A stretch of DNA of 12,953 nucleotides from NCBI GenBank assembly GCA_964451305.1, contig CAYVHV010000058.1, forward strand, positions 1 through 12,953. The letters are read 5' to 3'. A program made the position numbers and the translations under genes. The stretch comes from SHLQ01 sp964451305. Lineage in GTDB: Bacteria; Actinomycetota; Acidimicrobiia; Acidimicrobiales; SHLQ01. The notes beneath the pieces are model-generated. The model was not told the origin of the DNA, did not search any database, and was given only the letters and a program-made list of their open reading frames with translations. Shown one piece after another: positions 5,980-12,953 of this stretch; positions within the stretch are counted from its first letter, which is position 1, and each line of letters starts with the position of its first letter.

Positions 5980-7557
5980 TTAGCTCGGGATGACGAAGTC
6001 GAAGATGTCTCGGACGAGGGCGATCAGGCTGACGAGCATCATAAAGCCGAAGACGACGTAGGTCACTGGCAGGAGCTTCGAGGCGTCAGCCGCGTAGTCC
6101 TTGCGGGCAAAGACCGATCGGACCTTCTCGTAGGTCGCAAGCGCGATATGTCCGCCGTCGAGAGGGAGCAACGGCAACAGGTTGAACATGCCGAAGAACA
6201 GGTTCATCACGATCACGAGGAACAGGACGAACCATCCGTTCTCAAGCGCTGACGCAAGAATCGTGAGTCCGAGCAACGAGATCGGCCGGTTCTCATCAAA
6301 GTTGTTGGCGTCGACAGGACGGAACTCGATAACGCTGCCGTTTGCGTCTTGTTCGACCGGCAGTGGTTCTGGATCGTCGAATGCGGTGAGGCCGAAGAGC
6401 GAACGACGCCCTTCCGAGGTGCTGACGAGTTCGGGAGTTCGGGTGCCAATGTCGGCAATGAGCCCACCGACAACCTGCGGCGATGCCACGATGGCTTCAG
6501 AGATCGTCTGCGGCTCGAATGCTTGGCCTGGTCCAATGCCAAGGAAGCCCGATACTGCGCCGTCGACCTCGGGGATGAACTCAACGTTGACGATCTGTTC
6601 GAAGACCTCTTGGTGATTTTCTACCGTGACGGTCACCGTTTCACCGACACTGCCGGCAGCCAGGGCTGCGAACTCTTCGAAGTTACCAACCTCGGTTCCT
6701 TCGAACGCAAGGATGCGATCGGAAAAGTACAGGCCGTTGAAACCTTCCGCGCCTTGCTGTGTGAGACGCTCGCCGATGCGGGCATCGATGGTGAGCTCCT
6801 CACCGTCACGAATAAGGGTAAGTGTTGTTTCCTGACCGGCGAGTTCGGAAACCGCGGTGCCGAGGTCTTCCCATTCAGTCGTGTCCACGCCACCGATATC
6901 GATGATCTGGTCTTCGGGCTGCAGGCCGATCTCTTCGGCAACGCTCGCAGGCACGACCGAGCTGATCGCCCATGCTTCGTCATCGGGAATCGGGTTACCT
7001 TGGCCAGCGATGTACACCACCATCAGCAAGAGTGCGATAACGAAGTGTGTGGCTGGTCCGGCGAGGATCGTAAGTACTCGCTTGTGCCACGCAGCCTGAC
7101 GATAGGTGCGAGGTTCGAGGGCCGGGTCGACCTGCTCGAGGTTGTTCATGCCGACGATTCGCACGTAGGCACCGAACGGGATCGCTTTCAGTCCGTAAAC
7201 GGCATCGCCGCGGCGGAATGAGAAGATTCGAGGCCCGAACCCAATGAAGTACTCGGTGACGAGCATGCCTGACCAGCGACCGACGAGGAAGTGTCCGCCT
7301 TCGTGAATGACGAGTGCCGCCACGATCGCGATGACGAACGCGATGGCGTTTGGACCACCAACGAGGATAACGAACGCAAAAAAGCCAATGAGGATGGCGA
7401 ACCTGCTCCAGACCACACCGGTCTCTGGTTCTTCCATACCAGCGTGCCATGGCCCATGAGGGGAGTCTCCACCGTCTGCGCTGTCCGCATTTCCGAGCAT
7501 GAGGTCAGTCGGATCTGGCTCGTTGTTTCCGGTGCGTGTTTCGAGCGTGTCTGTCAT
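5980..7557 (-). CDS. rseP: Site-2-type M50 membrane zinc metalloprotease (RseP/Rip1 family)
   Basis: Intramembrane protease, 525 aa, that cleaves membrane-bound regulators such as anti-sigma factors. The zinc motif HEGGH (85-89) sits in the first membrane helix region (52-90). The GFGPR (106-110) and GAYV (129-132) segments follow, then a second helix (about 163-185), a PDZ domain (about 195-265) with a possible second PDZ (270-345), and the C-terminal membrane part with NLLPLLPLDGGH (459-470), whose Asp completes the metal site. A last helix lies near 497-517. The first 50 residues form an acidic, Pro/Asp-rich cytosolic extension. The ATG lies 3 bp after the dxr stop with a GGGAAG 8 nt upstream, so it is co-transcribed with dxr. 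dxr followed by an M50 protease is a common bacterial order. Substrate not shown. Confidence 0.95.
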   Translation of the reverse strand: MTDTLETRTGNNEPDPTDLMLGNADSADGGDSPHGPWHAGMEEPETGVVWSRFAILIGFFAFVILVGGPNAIAFVIAIVAALVIHEGGHFLVGRWSGMLVTEYFIGFGPRIFSFRRGDAVYGLKAIPFGAYVRIVGMNNLEQVDPALEPRTYRQAAWHKRVLTILAGPATHFVIALLLMVVYIAGQGNPIPDDEAWAISSVVPASVAEEIGLQPEDQIIDIGGVDTTEWEDLGTAVSELAGQETTLTLIRDGEELTIDARIGERLTQQGAEGFNGLYFSDRILAFEGTEVGNFEEFAALAAGSVGETVTVTVENHQEVFEQIVNVEFIPEVDGAVSGFLGIGPGQAFEPQTISEAIVASPQVVGGLIADIGTRTPELVSTSEGRRSLFGLTAFDDPEPLPVEQDANGSVIEFRPVDANNFDENRPISLLGLTILASALENGWFVLFLVIVMNLFFGMFNLLPLLPLDGGHIALATYEKVRSVFARKDYAADASKLLPVTYVVFGFMMLVSLIALVRDIFDFVIPS

Positions 7558-7560
7558 TGG

Positions 7561-8712
7561 TTACAGCTTCCCATGGATGTACTCGTGTGTTGCTTCGCGT
7601 GCTCGTGAATCGGCGTCGAGAACTGCGTCGAGGCTGTCGGCGAGTCCACCGTCGTGTTGTTCCAACAACACCTCATTAGTTTCGGCAATTCCGGTCCAAG
7701 GCATAAGACCTTTTAAGAACGAGTCAACAGCTACTTCATTGCTCGCACTCAGCCATGCCGGAGCTGTTCCGCCCGATTTTCCTGCTTCGAACGCCAGGTC
7801 CAAACAACGAAAGGCTTCGCGGTCGGGTGGTTCGAAGTCGAGCGAGGTTGCTTGGGTCCAGTCCATTGCCCCATATGGAAGGTCGAAACGGTCCGGATAG
7901 TTCATCGCGTACGCAATGCACAGCCGCATATCCGGCTCGGAGAGTTGCGCGATCGTTGCGCCATCGGTGTACGCGACCATGGAGTGCACGATGGACTGGG
8001 GATGGACAACCACGTCGATGCGGTCATACGGGGTGCCGTACAACTCGTGGGCTTCGATCACCTCGAGACCCTTGTTCATGAGCGTGGATGAGTCGATGGT
8101 GATCTTCGGCCCCATCGACCACGTCGGGTGAGCGAGTGCGTTCTCGATCGTAACGTCGGCGAGTTCGGCCGCGGTTCGGCCACGAAAAGGGCCACCGGAT
8201 GCGGTCAGTACTAGTCGATCGACGCCTTGGTTGTCATGGGTGGATCGCAAACACTGGTGCAACGCGCAATGCTCCGAGTCGACGGGGAGCAGTTCAGCTC
8301 CGGGGGTTTGTCGGGCGGTTTGCACGACGGGCCCCGCAGCGATGAGTGATTCTTTGTTTGCGAGTCCGAGCCGTTTGCCGTTTTCGAGTGCCGAGAGCGT
8401 CACGGCGAGTCCGGCAAAGCCCATGACACCGTTGATGACGATGTCGGCGACGGAGCTCGCCTCGGCGAGGCCCACTTCCCCACTGAGCACTTCGGCGCGG
8501 TCGCCGATACGTTCTTTGGCTTCGAGGTATTTCGATTCATCGGCAACAACGACAACGTCTGGCGAGAACTCATCTACTTGTGTCGACAGAACATCGATCG
8601 ATGAGCCAACGCCGAGCGCTTGGACGGTAAATCGTCCTTCGCTCGCCCGCACAATATCGAGGGTTTGAGTCCCGATAGAACCAGTCGATCCCATGACAGC
8701 AACGCTCACCAT
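7561..8712 (-). CDS. dxr: 1-deoxy-D-xylulose 5-phosphate reductoisomerase
   Basis: Second enzyme of the non-mevalonate (MEP) isoprenoid route: NADPH- and divalent-metal-dependent rearrangement and reduction of DXP to MEP in the cytosol. 383 aa from the ATG at 8712. Motifs: NADPH-binding GSTGSIG (8-14), LANKES (117-122), metal ligands in VDSEH (144-148), HPTWSMGPK (195-203) and MNKGLEVIEAH (212-222). All active-site blocks appear intact and length is normal. A GTG two codons upstream is possible, but the ATG gives the usual N terminus. No clear Shine-Dalgarno; a TATAAC box lies 23 bp upstream. It feeds IPP and DMAPP to undecaprenyl phosphate, on which the nearby glycan cluster may depend. Confidence 0.97.
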   Translation of the reverse strand: MVSVAVMGSTGSIGTQTLDIVRASEGRFTVQALGVGSSIDVLSTQVDEFSPDVVVVADESKYLEAKERIGDRAEVLSGEVGLAEASSVADIVINGVMGFAGLAVTLSALENGKRLGLANKESLIAAGPVVQTARQTPGAELLPVDSEHCALHQCLRSTHDNQGVDRLVLTASGGPFRGRTAAELADVTIENALAHPTWSMGPKITIDSSTLMNKGLEVIEAHELYGTPYDRIDVVVHPQSIVHSMVAYTDGATIAQLSEPDMRLCIAYAMNYPDRFDLPYGAMDWTQATSLDFEPPDREAFRCLDLAFEAGKSGGTAPAWLSASNEVAVDSFLKGLMPWTGIAETNEVLLEQHDGGLADSLDAVLDADSRAREATHEYIHGKL

Positions 8713-8735
8713 GGGCACAGCGTATTCGCTCTGGA

Positions 8736-8741
8736 GTTATA
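8736..8741 (-). promoter_or_regulatory. Candidate -10 box for dxr-rseP
   Basis: Minus-strand TATAAC, a close match to the -10 consensus, lies 23 bp upstream of the dxr ATG in the 130-bp cdsA-dxr gap, one of the longer gaps in the housekeeping block. No convincing -35 hexamer is seen at 16-18 bp. The palindromic repeat lies further upstream. Confidence 0.4.
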
Positions 8742-8799
8742 GACCGCGATGTTTCGAGCGCCGGCCGAGAAACTTGGCCGAACAGACAGAGTTTGCAGT

Positions 8800-8830
8800 G
8801 AGCGAAGCGAACGGCGGGGCCTGTCCCCAT
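8800..8830. repeat. Dispersed palindromic repeat, copy B
   Basis: Exact 20-bp core match (8800-8819) to 17-36, followed by cctgt, cccc and 'at'. The 13-bp palindromic tip (8816-8828) is the reverse complement of the tip in copy A. A gagaaact motif at 8767-8774 precedes it, but 25 bp separate it from the core against 8 bp in copy A; this extra sequence contains aaact and agttt halves that could pair. The element lies 13 bp after the cdsA stop codon. Confidence 0.75.
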
Positions 8831-8842
8831 TCGTTGAAGACT

Positions 8843-10612
8843 TCAGCCTCCGTAGAAGAAGATCAGCGAGAAGAAGTACACGGTTGGCAGGACGAAGAGG
8901 AGTGCGTCGAACCGGTCGAGGAATCCGCCGTGACCCGGAAGAATCGTACCCATGTCCTTGATCCCGAGGTCTCGTTTGATCAGCGATTCACCGAGGTCGC
9001 CGAGTGGGGCCATGATGGCCGCTAGGACGCCGAGGATGAAGGCATCGAGAGGCGACCCGAAGGTGCTGAATGGTTCGATGATGTTGAGGACGCTGAGGAA
9101 GACGACCGAGACGACGACGGTCATGACCGCGCCGCCGATCAGGCCTTCGACGGTCTTCTTTGGGCTGACCTTGGTGAGTGGGGTTCGCCCCATACTTCGC
9201 CCGGAGAAGAACGCCCCGACGTCGTAACCGACGGTGAGGATTACTGCGGCGAGCAGGAACCCGGTGCCGTTTTCTGAGCCGTCACCGTTGAGATCGATGC
9301 GTTGCCCAGTTTCCAGTAGCGCTGCACCAAAGCTGCCCAGCACGCCGATGTAGGCAACGCCGAGCAGGGTGACGCCGAGATTCATGACGGGCATTTCGGT
9401 GGCGACCCCAGCGAGATACCAAATCAGGCCGAACACGATGGCCAATGCCATGACGAGGGCGACGGCTTCGGTGCCGCGGAAGTACACCGCAATCGGCATG
9501 GAGATCGTTGCGGCGAGGCCGAGCAATGTTGCTGGGTTGTACCCGGCAACTCGCAGCGCGTTGTAGAACTCGCCTGCAGCGAGGGCGACGACGATGGTGA
9601 TGAGCGCCAGGGCGACAAGGGGACCACCGTAGGTAAAGCCAACGACTGCAATTGCGAGGAGAGCCACACCGGTGATGACTCGCGATTGCATCTCAGAGGC
9701 CGCGCTTACGGTCTCTTCGGGCATGATCGGGCTGTTCTCGGGAGCTTCCTCATCGAATTCGAAGAAGCGCTCGCTCTCGCCACCGACCTTTACGACAGCG
9801 GATTCTGGTTCTGGGATCGGGCCCGGGTCCCATGTTTGGCCGTCGTCGATAGCGGCGGTTTCATCGGCATCTCCCCATGCGGGGGCAGTGTTTCCAAGAT
9901 CGGACGTTCCAAGATCTGCCCATGCGTCAAGGCCATCTTCGTCCCCCGGTTCGACGTCGAGAGCAATCGCTTCGCCGGTCGTGATGTCGTCGTTGAACGA
10001 CGTTGTGGTCGAGGGAGTTGGCGGATCGATCTCCTCTGGTACTTCGGTAATCGGGTCGCCGAGCAGGTCGATCGGATCGTCGGATCCATCATCGAGTGGC
10101 ACCGCATCAAGATCATCGTCTCCAACGCCATCAATTTCGGGCTCAGACTCGATGTCGGCGCTCCCGGTGACGAGGTTGATGGCGGCAGCATCCGCTATCG
10201 GCGCTTGGATTGTTGGATCGTCTGGAATCTCGACCTCGTCGATGACCTCGGAGGCCTCATCGGCAATGTCAATCTCGACGTCGTAAGTACTGTCACCATC
10301 GGCGTCAGCTGCGGTGGACCAGTCGTCGATCGACGCGGTTCGCAGCACCGGGGACTCATCGATCACCGAAGCCGAATCAGCGTCGCTTGCAACGTCGGCA
10401 AAGACGCTGGCGCTCGGACGTTCGATTGCCTCTACGGGTATTTCGTCCACCGGAAAGTTCGAGTCAGCGTCGCCAAAAACCGACGTCTGAACGGCTTCCT
10501 CGATGTCCCCGTCGACGTCGCCGAAGACCGAAGCTCCGGTCGGCAGATCGTCATCACCGAAAACGGACCTGCCCGGGGGCAAGTCGCTTTCGAAAGGGTT
10601 GTCGTTATCCAC
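8843..10612 (-). CDS. cdsA: CDP-diglyceride synthase with long acidic N-terminal extension
   Basis: Phosphatidate cytidylyltransferase: makes CDP-diacylglycerol from CTP and phosphatidate in the membrane. The catalytic part is the C-terminal 282 residues (from M308), with several hydrophobic helices, FFSGRSMGRTPL (468-479), SPKKTVEG (483-490) and the family signature SLIKRDLG...KDMG...LPGHGGFLDRFD (543-569), all intact. Residues 1-307 are Asp/Glu-rich and low in complexity, with SVFGD at 16, 28 and 44 and SVFAD at 69. These repeats use different synonymous codons. The GTG at 10612 is preferred over the GTG at 10627 because GGAGG (10621-10625) lies 8 nt upstream of it and no Shine-Dalgarno serves the earlier codon. 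Typical CdsA lacks such an extension, so it may be a cytosolic docking or disordered region (inference). Follows frr. Confidence 0.94.
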   Translation of the reverse strand: MDNDNPFESDLPPGRSVFGDDDLPTGASVFGDVDGDIEEAVQTSVFGDADSNFPVDEIPVEAIERPSASVFADVASDADSASVIDESPVLRTASIDDWSTAADADGDSTYDVEIDIADEASEVIDEVEIPDDPTIQAPIADAAAINLVTGSADIESEPEIDGVGDDDLDAVPLDDGSDDPIDLLGDPITEVPEEIDPPTPSTTTSFNDDITTGEAIALDVEPGDEDGLDAWADLGTSDLGNTAPAWGDADETAAIDDGQTWDPGPIPEPESAVVKVGGESERFFEFDEEAPENSPIMPEETVSAASEMQSRVITGVALLAIAVVGFTYGGPLVALALITIVVALAAGEFYNALRVAGYNPATLLGLAATISMPIAVYFRGTEAVALVMALAIVFGLIWYLAGVATEMPVMNLGVTLLGVAYIGVLGSFGAALLETGQRIDLNGDGSENGTGFLLAAVILTVGYDVGAFFSGRSMGRTPLTKVSPKKTVEGLIGGAVMTVVVSVVFLSVLNIIEPFSTFGSPLDAFILGVLAAIMAPLGDLGESLIKRDLGIKDMGTILPGHGGFLDRFDALLFVLPTVYFFSLIFFYGG

Positions 10613-10620
10613 GCCAGATT

Positions 10621-10625
10621 CCTCC
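10621..10625 (-). promoter_or_regulatory. cdsA: Shine-Dalgarno that sets the cdsA start
   Basis: Minus-strand GGAGG ends 8 nt before the GTG at 10612. It lies within the first codons of the longer open frame (GTG at 10627), which argues that the shorter protein is made. Confidence 0.65.
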
Positions 10626-10641
10626 ACGCTGAAAGACTAGT

Positions 10642-10659
10642 AGCCGACCGAAATCGGCT
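10642..10659 (-). terminator. Stem-loop directly after frr
   Basis: AGCCGA and TCGGCT form a perfect 6-bp stem around a 6-nt loop, starting at the base after the frr stop codon. The following minus-strand sequence (ACTAGTCTTTC) is only weakly T-rich. It could be a weak terminator or attenuator, or a 3'-end stabiliser, between frr and cdsA. Confidence 0.35.
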
Positions 10660-11217
10660 CTAAACCTCGAGCAGTTCCTTTTCCTTGGCATCGCGCGCAT
10701 CATCGATGGCCGATTCATGTGCTTTTGTCAGATCGTCAAGTGACTTCTCTGCCCGCTCGATGTCGTCTTCGCCCACGCCGTCTACATCTTCGAGGTCCTT
10801 GCGCGCGGCGCGCCGGAATCCTCGGATCTTGCCCTTGCCGTCCTCAGCCATACCGTTCACGACCTTCACGAGGTCCTTGCGGCGTTCGGCGGTGAGCGGC
10901 GGGAAGGCGAGGCGAAGCGTTCGCCCGTCGCTCGCTGGGGAGATCCCCAGATCAGAGTTGCGGATCGCGCGTTCGATCGCCTCGGTGTTCGCCGCATCGT
11001 GCGGTGTGATCACGAGCTGGCGCGCTTCGGGCACGGCGAAGGTCGCAAGTTCTTGGAGGGTCATTGGGACCCCGTAGGCCTCGACCTGCAGTTTCTCGAC
11101 AAACGAGGAACTGGCACGGCCGGTTCGGATGGTGGCCATTTCACGACGGGCGTGGGTGACTGCACCGTCCATCTTCGATTCAGCGTCGTCAATGACCAAG
11201 TCGATCATTTCGCTCAT
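10660..11217 (-). CDS. frr: Ribosome recycling factor
   Basis: Splits post-termination ribosomes together with EF-G. From the ATG at 11217 the product is 185 aa, the standard length. It has the family's RTGRAS motif in the first long helix, a middle beta domain (VEAYG..MTLQELA), and a C-terminal helix with the conserved RR.ARKDLE region. The ATG two codons upstream (11223) is only 1 nt from GGGAG, whereas the ATG at 11217 is 7 nt away, so the latter is chosen. A 162-bp gap separates it from pyrH, enough for its own promoter or a leader; a stem-loop follows its stop. Confidence 0.97.
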   Translation of the reverse strand: MSEMIDLVIDDAESKMDGAVTHARREMATIRTGRASSSFVEKLQVEAYGVPMTLQELATFAVPEARQLVITPHDAANTEAIERAIRNSDLGISPASDGRTLRLAFPPLTAERRKDLVKVVNGMAEDGKGKIRGFRRAARKDLEDVDGVGEDDIERAEKSLDDLTKAHESAIDDARDAKEKELLEV

Positions 11218-11379
11218 TGTCATGCTCCCAAGTCGGTTCAGCGCAATTCTTGTCGAATAGCGCGGCAGGTGCCTACTCGCCCACGGAGTGCGACCAGCCC
11301 GCTGAGACTCGCAGTAGTTGGCGATCTACGCAAGTTGAGCGGAGACGGACTCAGAAGACGGCCCGATTCGCGCTGGCTG
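11218..11379 (-). other. pyrH-frr gap with possible structured leader
   Basis: The longest non-coding stretch in the window. No gene is seen. At 11271-11322 there is a nested, bulged hairpin: GCC/GGC, TACT/AGTA, GC/GC, GAGT/ACTC, then CAG/CTG closing a 4-nt loop. It precedes the frr Shine-Dalgarno (GGGAG) by roughly 40 nt. No consensus promoter stands out. Confidence 0.3.
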
Positions 11380-12129
11380 CTACGACTGAACGAGCGTACC
11401 GACGGCTTCGCCGCGCAGAATCTTCTGCACGTTGTCTTCGCCCATGAGATCGAACATCACGATCGGAAGGTCGTTATCCATGCACAAGGTGAGCGCCGTG
11501 GAATCCATAGCTTTGAGGCCCTTCTGGAGGACCTCGATATGGGTGACCTGGTCGATCTTTGTGGCATCTGGGTCGAGCTTCGGATCGGCGGTGTAGATAC
11601 CCCCGAGCCCCGAGTGCGTGCCCTTCATCATCACGCCGGCTTCGATTTCGACAGCGCGCAGCGCCGCGGCGGTATCGGTGGTGAAGAACGGGTTGCCCGA
11701 GCCTCCGGCAAAGACCACGACCCGGTCCTTTTCGAGGTGACGGATCGCCCGGCGGCGGATGTACGGCTCGGCGACCTGCGACATGTGGATCGCGCTCATC
11801 ACTCGGGTTGGTTGCCCGGCACGCTCGAGACGGTCCTGCAACGCGAGTGCGTTGATGACCGTCGCGAGCATTCCCATATAGTCCGCTTGAGAACGGTCCA
11901 TTCCGGCACCTGCGCCGGCCTGGCCACGCCAGATGTTGCCCGCACCCACGACCACGCCAATACTGACGTCGAACTCTTCGCGCACCGACACGATGTTGCT
12001 GGCGATCGACTGAACGGTGTCGCCATCAATGTTGGTGCCGTTCTCGCCTGCAAAAGCTTCACCAGAAACCTTCAGCAGGATGCGCCCCCAGCGAGGTGTT
12101 GCCTTCGACGAGTTCGGGGTAGTGGACAT
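11380..12129 (-). CDS. pyrH: UMP kinase
   Basis: Bacterial-type uridylate kinase of the amino acid kinase fold: ATP + UMP to ADP + UDP in pyrimidine synthesis, normally hexameric and GTP-activated. 249 aa. Motifs: LLKVSGEAF (18-26), VGAGNIWRG (61-69), DYMGMLATVINALAL (83-97), GNPFFTTDTAAALRA in the nucleotide site, and KGTHSGLGGIYTADP. The usual GGGN reads GAGN, a mild change. The start is supported by AAGGAG 5 nt upstream (12135-12140). It follows tsf after 21 bp, the standard tsf-pyrH-frr order. The first 12 residues are a polar extension. Confidence 0.97.
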   Translation of the reverse strand: MSTTPNSSKATPRWGRILLKVSGEAFAGENGTNIDGDTVQSIASNIVSVREEFDVSIGVVVGAGNIWRGQAGAGAGMDRSQADYMGMLATVINALALQDRLERAGQPTRVMSAIHMSQVAEPYIRRRAIRHLEKDRVVVFAGGSGNPFFTTDTAAALRAVEIEAGVMMKGTHSGLGGIYTADPKLDPDATKIDQVTHIEVLQKGLKAMDSTALTLCMDNDLPIVMFDLMGEDNVQKILRGEAVGTLVQS

Positions 12130-12150
12130 GGATGCTCCTTAACCGGCTTC

Positions 12151-12942
12151 TCAGCCTCCGGCGAATGCCTGTGTGAACGACACGATGGTGCCGCCATCGA
12201 GCGAGTCCTTGACCGATGTCTTATCACCGTTCAGGCCCTGCTCAAGAAGTACTTGCTCGCTGAACCACGCGCCCAACTTGCCGGTGACGATCTTGTCGAT
12301 CATCTCTTCGGGCTTGCCCTCGGCGCGGGTTAGCTCAGCGAGCGTCTCACGCTCCTTTTCGGCAAGCGCAGGATCGATCTCTTCGCGAGACAGACCGAGC
12401 GGCTTCGCAAAGGCGATGTGCAGTGCAACTTCGTGCAGCTTGCCCGCTTCGACGCCATGGCCTTCGACGATCACGCCGTTGACGCCACGACCGTCTTGTT
12501 TGTGCAGGTAGGTGTCGAGAAGGTTGCCCTCGCCAGCTTCGACACGAGCAACCGTACCGAGCTCGATGTTTTCCTTCTTCGTGATCTGCAGTTCTTCGAT
12601 CGCTTCTTGGTGGTTCGAAACAGCGTCCTCGCCGTTTTCGAGCACGTCTGCCGCAATCGCGTCGAGAACGGTGATGAACTCGATCGACTTTGCCGAGAAG
12701 TCGGTCTCGCTCTTGAGATGGACAAGCGCAGCCACGCCATCACCGGAAACGAGTGCGACGCCACCTTCGGCGTTGTCACGATCGGACCGGGTTGCCGCCT
12801 TGGCAAGACCTTTCTCGCGGAGAACCTTGCGTGCCTCTTCTGCGTCGCCGTTTGCTTCCGTGAGCGCCTTCTTGGCATCCATCATTCCTGCGCCGGTTGC
12901 ATCGCGCAGCGCCTTGATGTCCTGAACAGTGAAGTCAGCCAT
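12151..12942 (-). CDS. tsf: Elongation factor Ts
   Basis: Nucleotide exchange factor that regenerates EF-Tu-GTP. 263 aa, slightly shorter than the E. coli protein. Visible: the N-terminal UBA-like domain with LRDATGAGMMDAKKAL (12-27), where the often-seen Cys is Ala; the LREKGLAKAATR linker; the SETDFSAKSIEF block that contains the TDF motif for EF-Tu nucleotide-site contact; and the C-terminal WFSEQVLLEQ region. The gene is complete, with 11 bp of upstream sequence before the window edge and only a weak AAGAAA-type site. rpsB would be expected next but is outside the window. Confidence 0.98.
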   Translation of the reverse strand: MADFTVQDIKALRDATGAGMMDAKKALTEANGDAEEARKVLREKGLAKAATRSDRDNAEGGVALVSGDGVAALVHLKSETDFSAKSIEFITVLDAIAADVLENGEDAVSNHQEAIEELQITKKENIELGTVARVEAGEGNLLDTYLHKQDGRGVNGVIVEGHGVEAGKLHEVALHIAFAKPLGLSREEIDPALAEKERETLAELTRAEGKPEEMIDKIVTGKLGAWFSEQVLLEQGLNGDKTSVKDSLDGGTIVSFTQAFAGG

Positions 12943-12953
12943 GGTGTTTCTTT

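Noticed and set aside
5964..5992. TCCCGA/TCGGGA inverted repeat around the rseP stop as a terminator
   Set aside because: Six-bp arms separated by about 17 nt, overlapping the coding end and lacking a T-tract; the tandem-repeat hairpin nearby is a better candidate.
6349..7221. Plus-strand open frame of 290 codons
   Set aside because: Antisense to the M50 protease, including its PDZ and membrane parts; no recognisable motif.
8835..8845. TGAAG-A-CTTCA palindrome at the cdsA stop as an operator or terminator
   Set aside because: Only 5 bp per arm with a 1-nt centre, overlapping the stop codon, with no second copy; easily chance.
9686..10663. Plus-strand open frame of 325 codons opposite the cdsA extension
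   Set aside because: Considered because the cdsA extension is low in complexity. The minus frame is continuous with the CdsA core, has a GGAGG site and protein-level repeats; the plus frame has none of these.
10999..12333. Plus-strand open frame of 444 codons
   Set aside because: It is antisense to pyrH and the start of frr, which are unambiguous; its translation resembles no family and is typical of high-GC mirror frames.
1..12953. CRISPR array, tRNA, rRNA, insertion sequence or prophage genes
   Set aside because: No regularly spaced repeats, cloverleaf with anticodon, rRNA signature or transposase/integrase motif was seen.

Overview
The window looks like chromosome of a high-GC Gram-positive bacterium. 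My best guess is an actinobacterium of the Acidimicrobiia (Ilumatobacter-like) type. That guess rests on the gene order tsf-pyrH-frr-cdsA-dxr-M50 protease, frequent GTG starts, acidic low-complexity protein tails and overall composition; no 16S gene or other taxonomic marker is present. Every gene except one lies on the minus strand, so the window reads biologically from right to left.

Right half (about 12,942 down to 5,980): a conserved housekeeping block. EF-Ts (tsf), UMP kinase (pyrH), ribosome recycling factor (frr), CDP-diglyceride synthase (cdsA), DXP reductoisomerase (dxr) and a site-2 (M50) membrane protease (rseP/rip1 type) follow one another. tsf is complete; rpsB would be expected just beyond the right edge. 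cdsA is unusual: about 307 acidic, low-complexity residues carrying four SVFGD-type motifs precede a normal membrane enzyme. A 130-bp gap between cdsA and dxr holds a dispersed palindromic repeat and a candidate dxr promoter.

Left half (about 5,907 down to 48): a glycan or glycolipid gene cluster. A plus-strand family 2 glycosyltransferase converges on rseP; the 72-bp gap between them holds a 15-bp tandem repeat that can fold into an 8-bp hairpin. Divergent from it, starting 44 bp away, is a very compact minus-strand operon of five genes whose ends overlap by 1 or 4 nt: PIG-L/LmbE-type deacetylase, nucleotide-sugar SDR, WecG/TagA-type glycosyltransferase, radical SAM protein with an apparent N-terminal cobalamin-binding domain, and a second SDR whose catalytic Tyr is Phe. 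A second copy of the dispersed repeat lies directly after the last gene.

How the genes may work together (inference): the SDRs would supply or modify a nucleotide sugar, the WecG/TagA-type and GT2 enzymes would build a lipid-linked glycan, the PIG-L protein would N-deacetylate an amino sugar, and the radical SAM enzyme would perform a difficult C-C or C-H step. The combination of glycosyltransferase, deacetylase and HpnJ-like radical SAM protein resembles in logic the HpnI/HpnK/HpnJ route to the cyclitol ether head group of hopanoids. No hopanoid gene is in the window, so the acceptor is unknown. This cluster is the best candidate for an undescribed system here.
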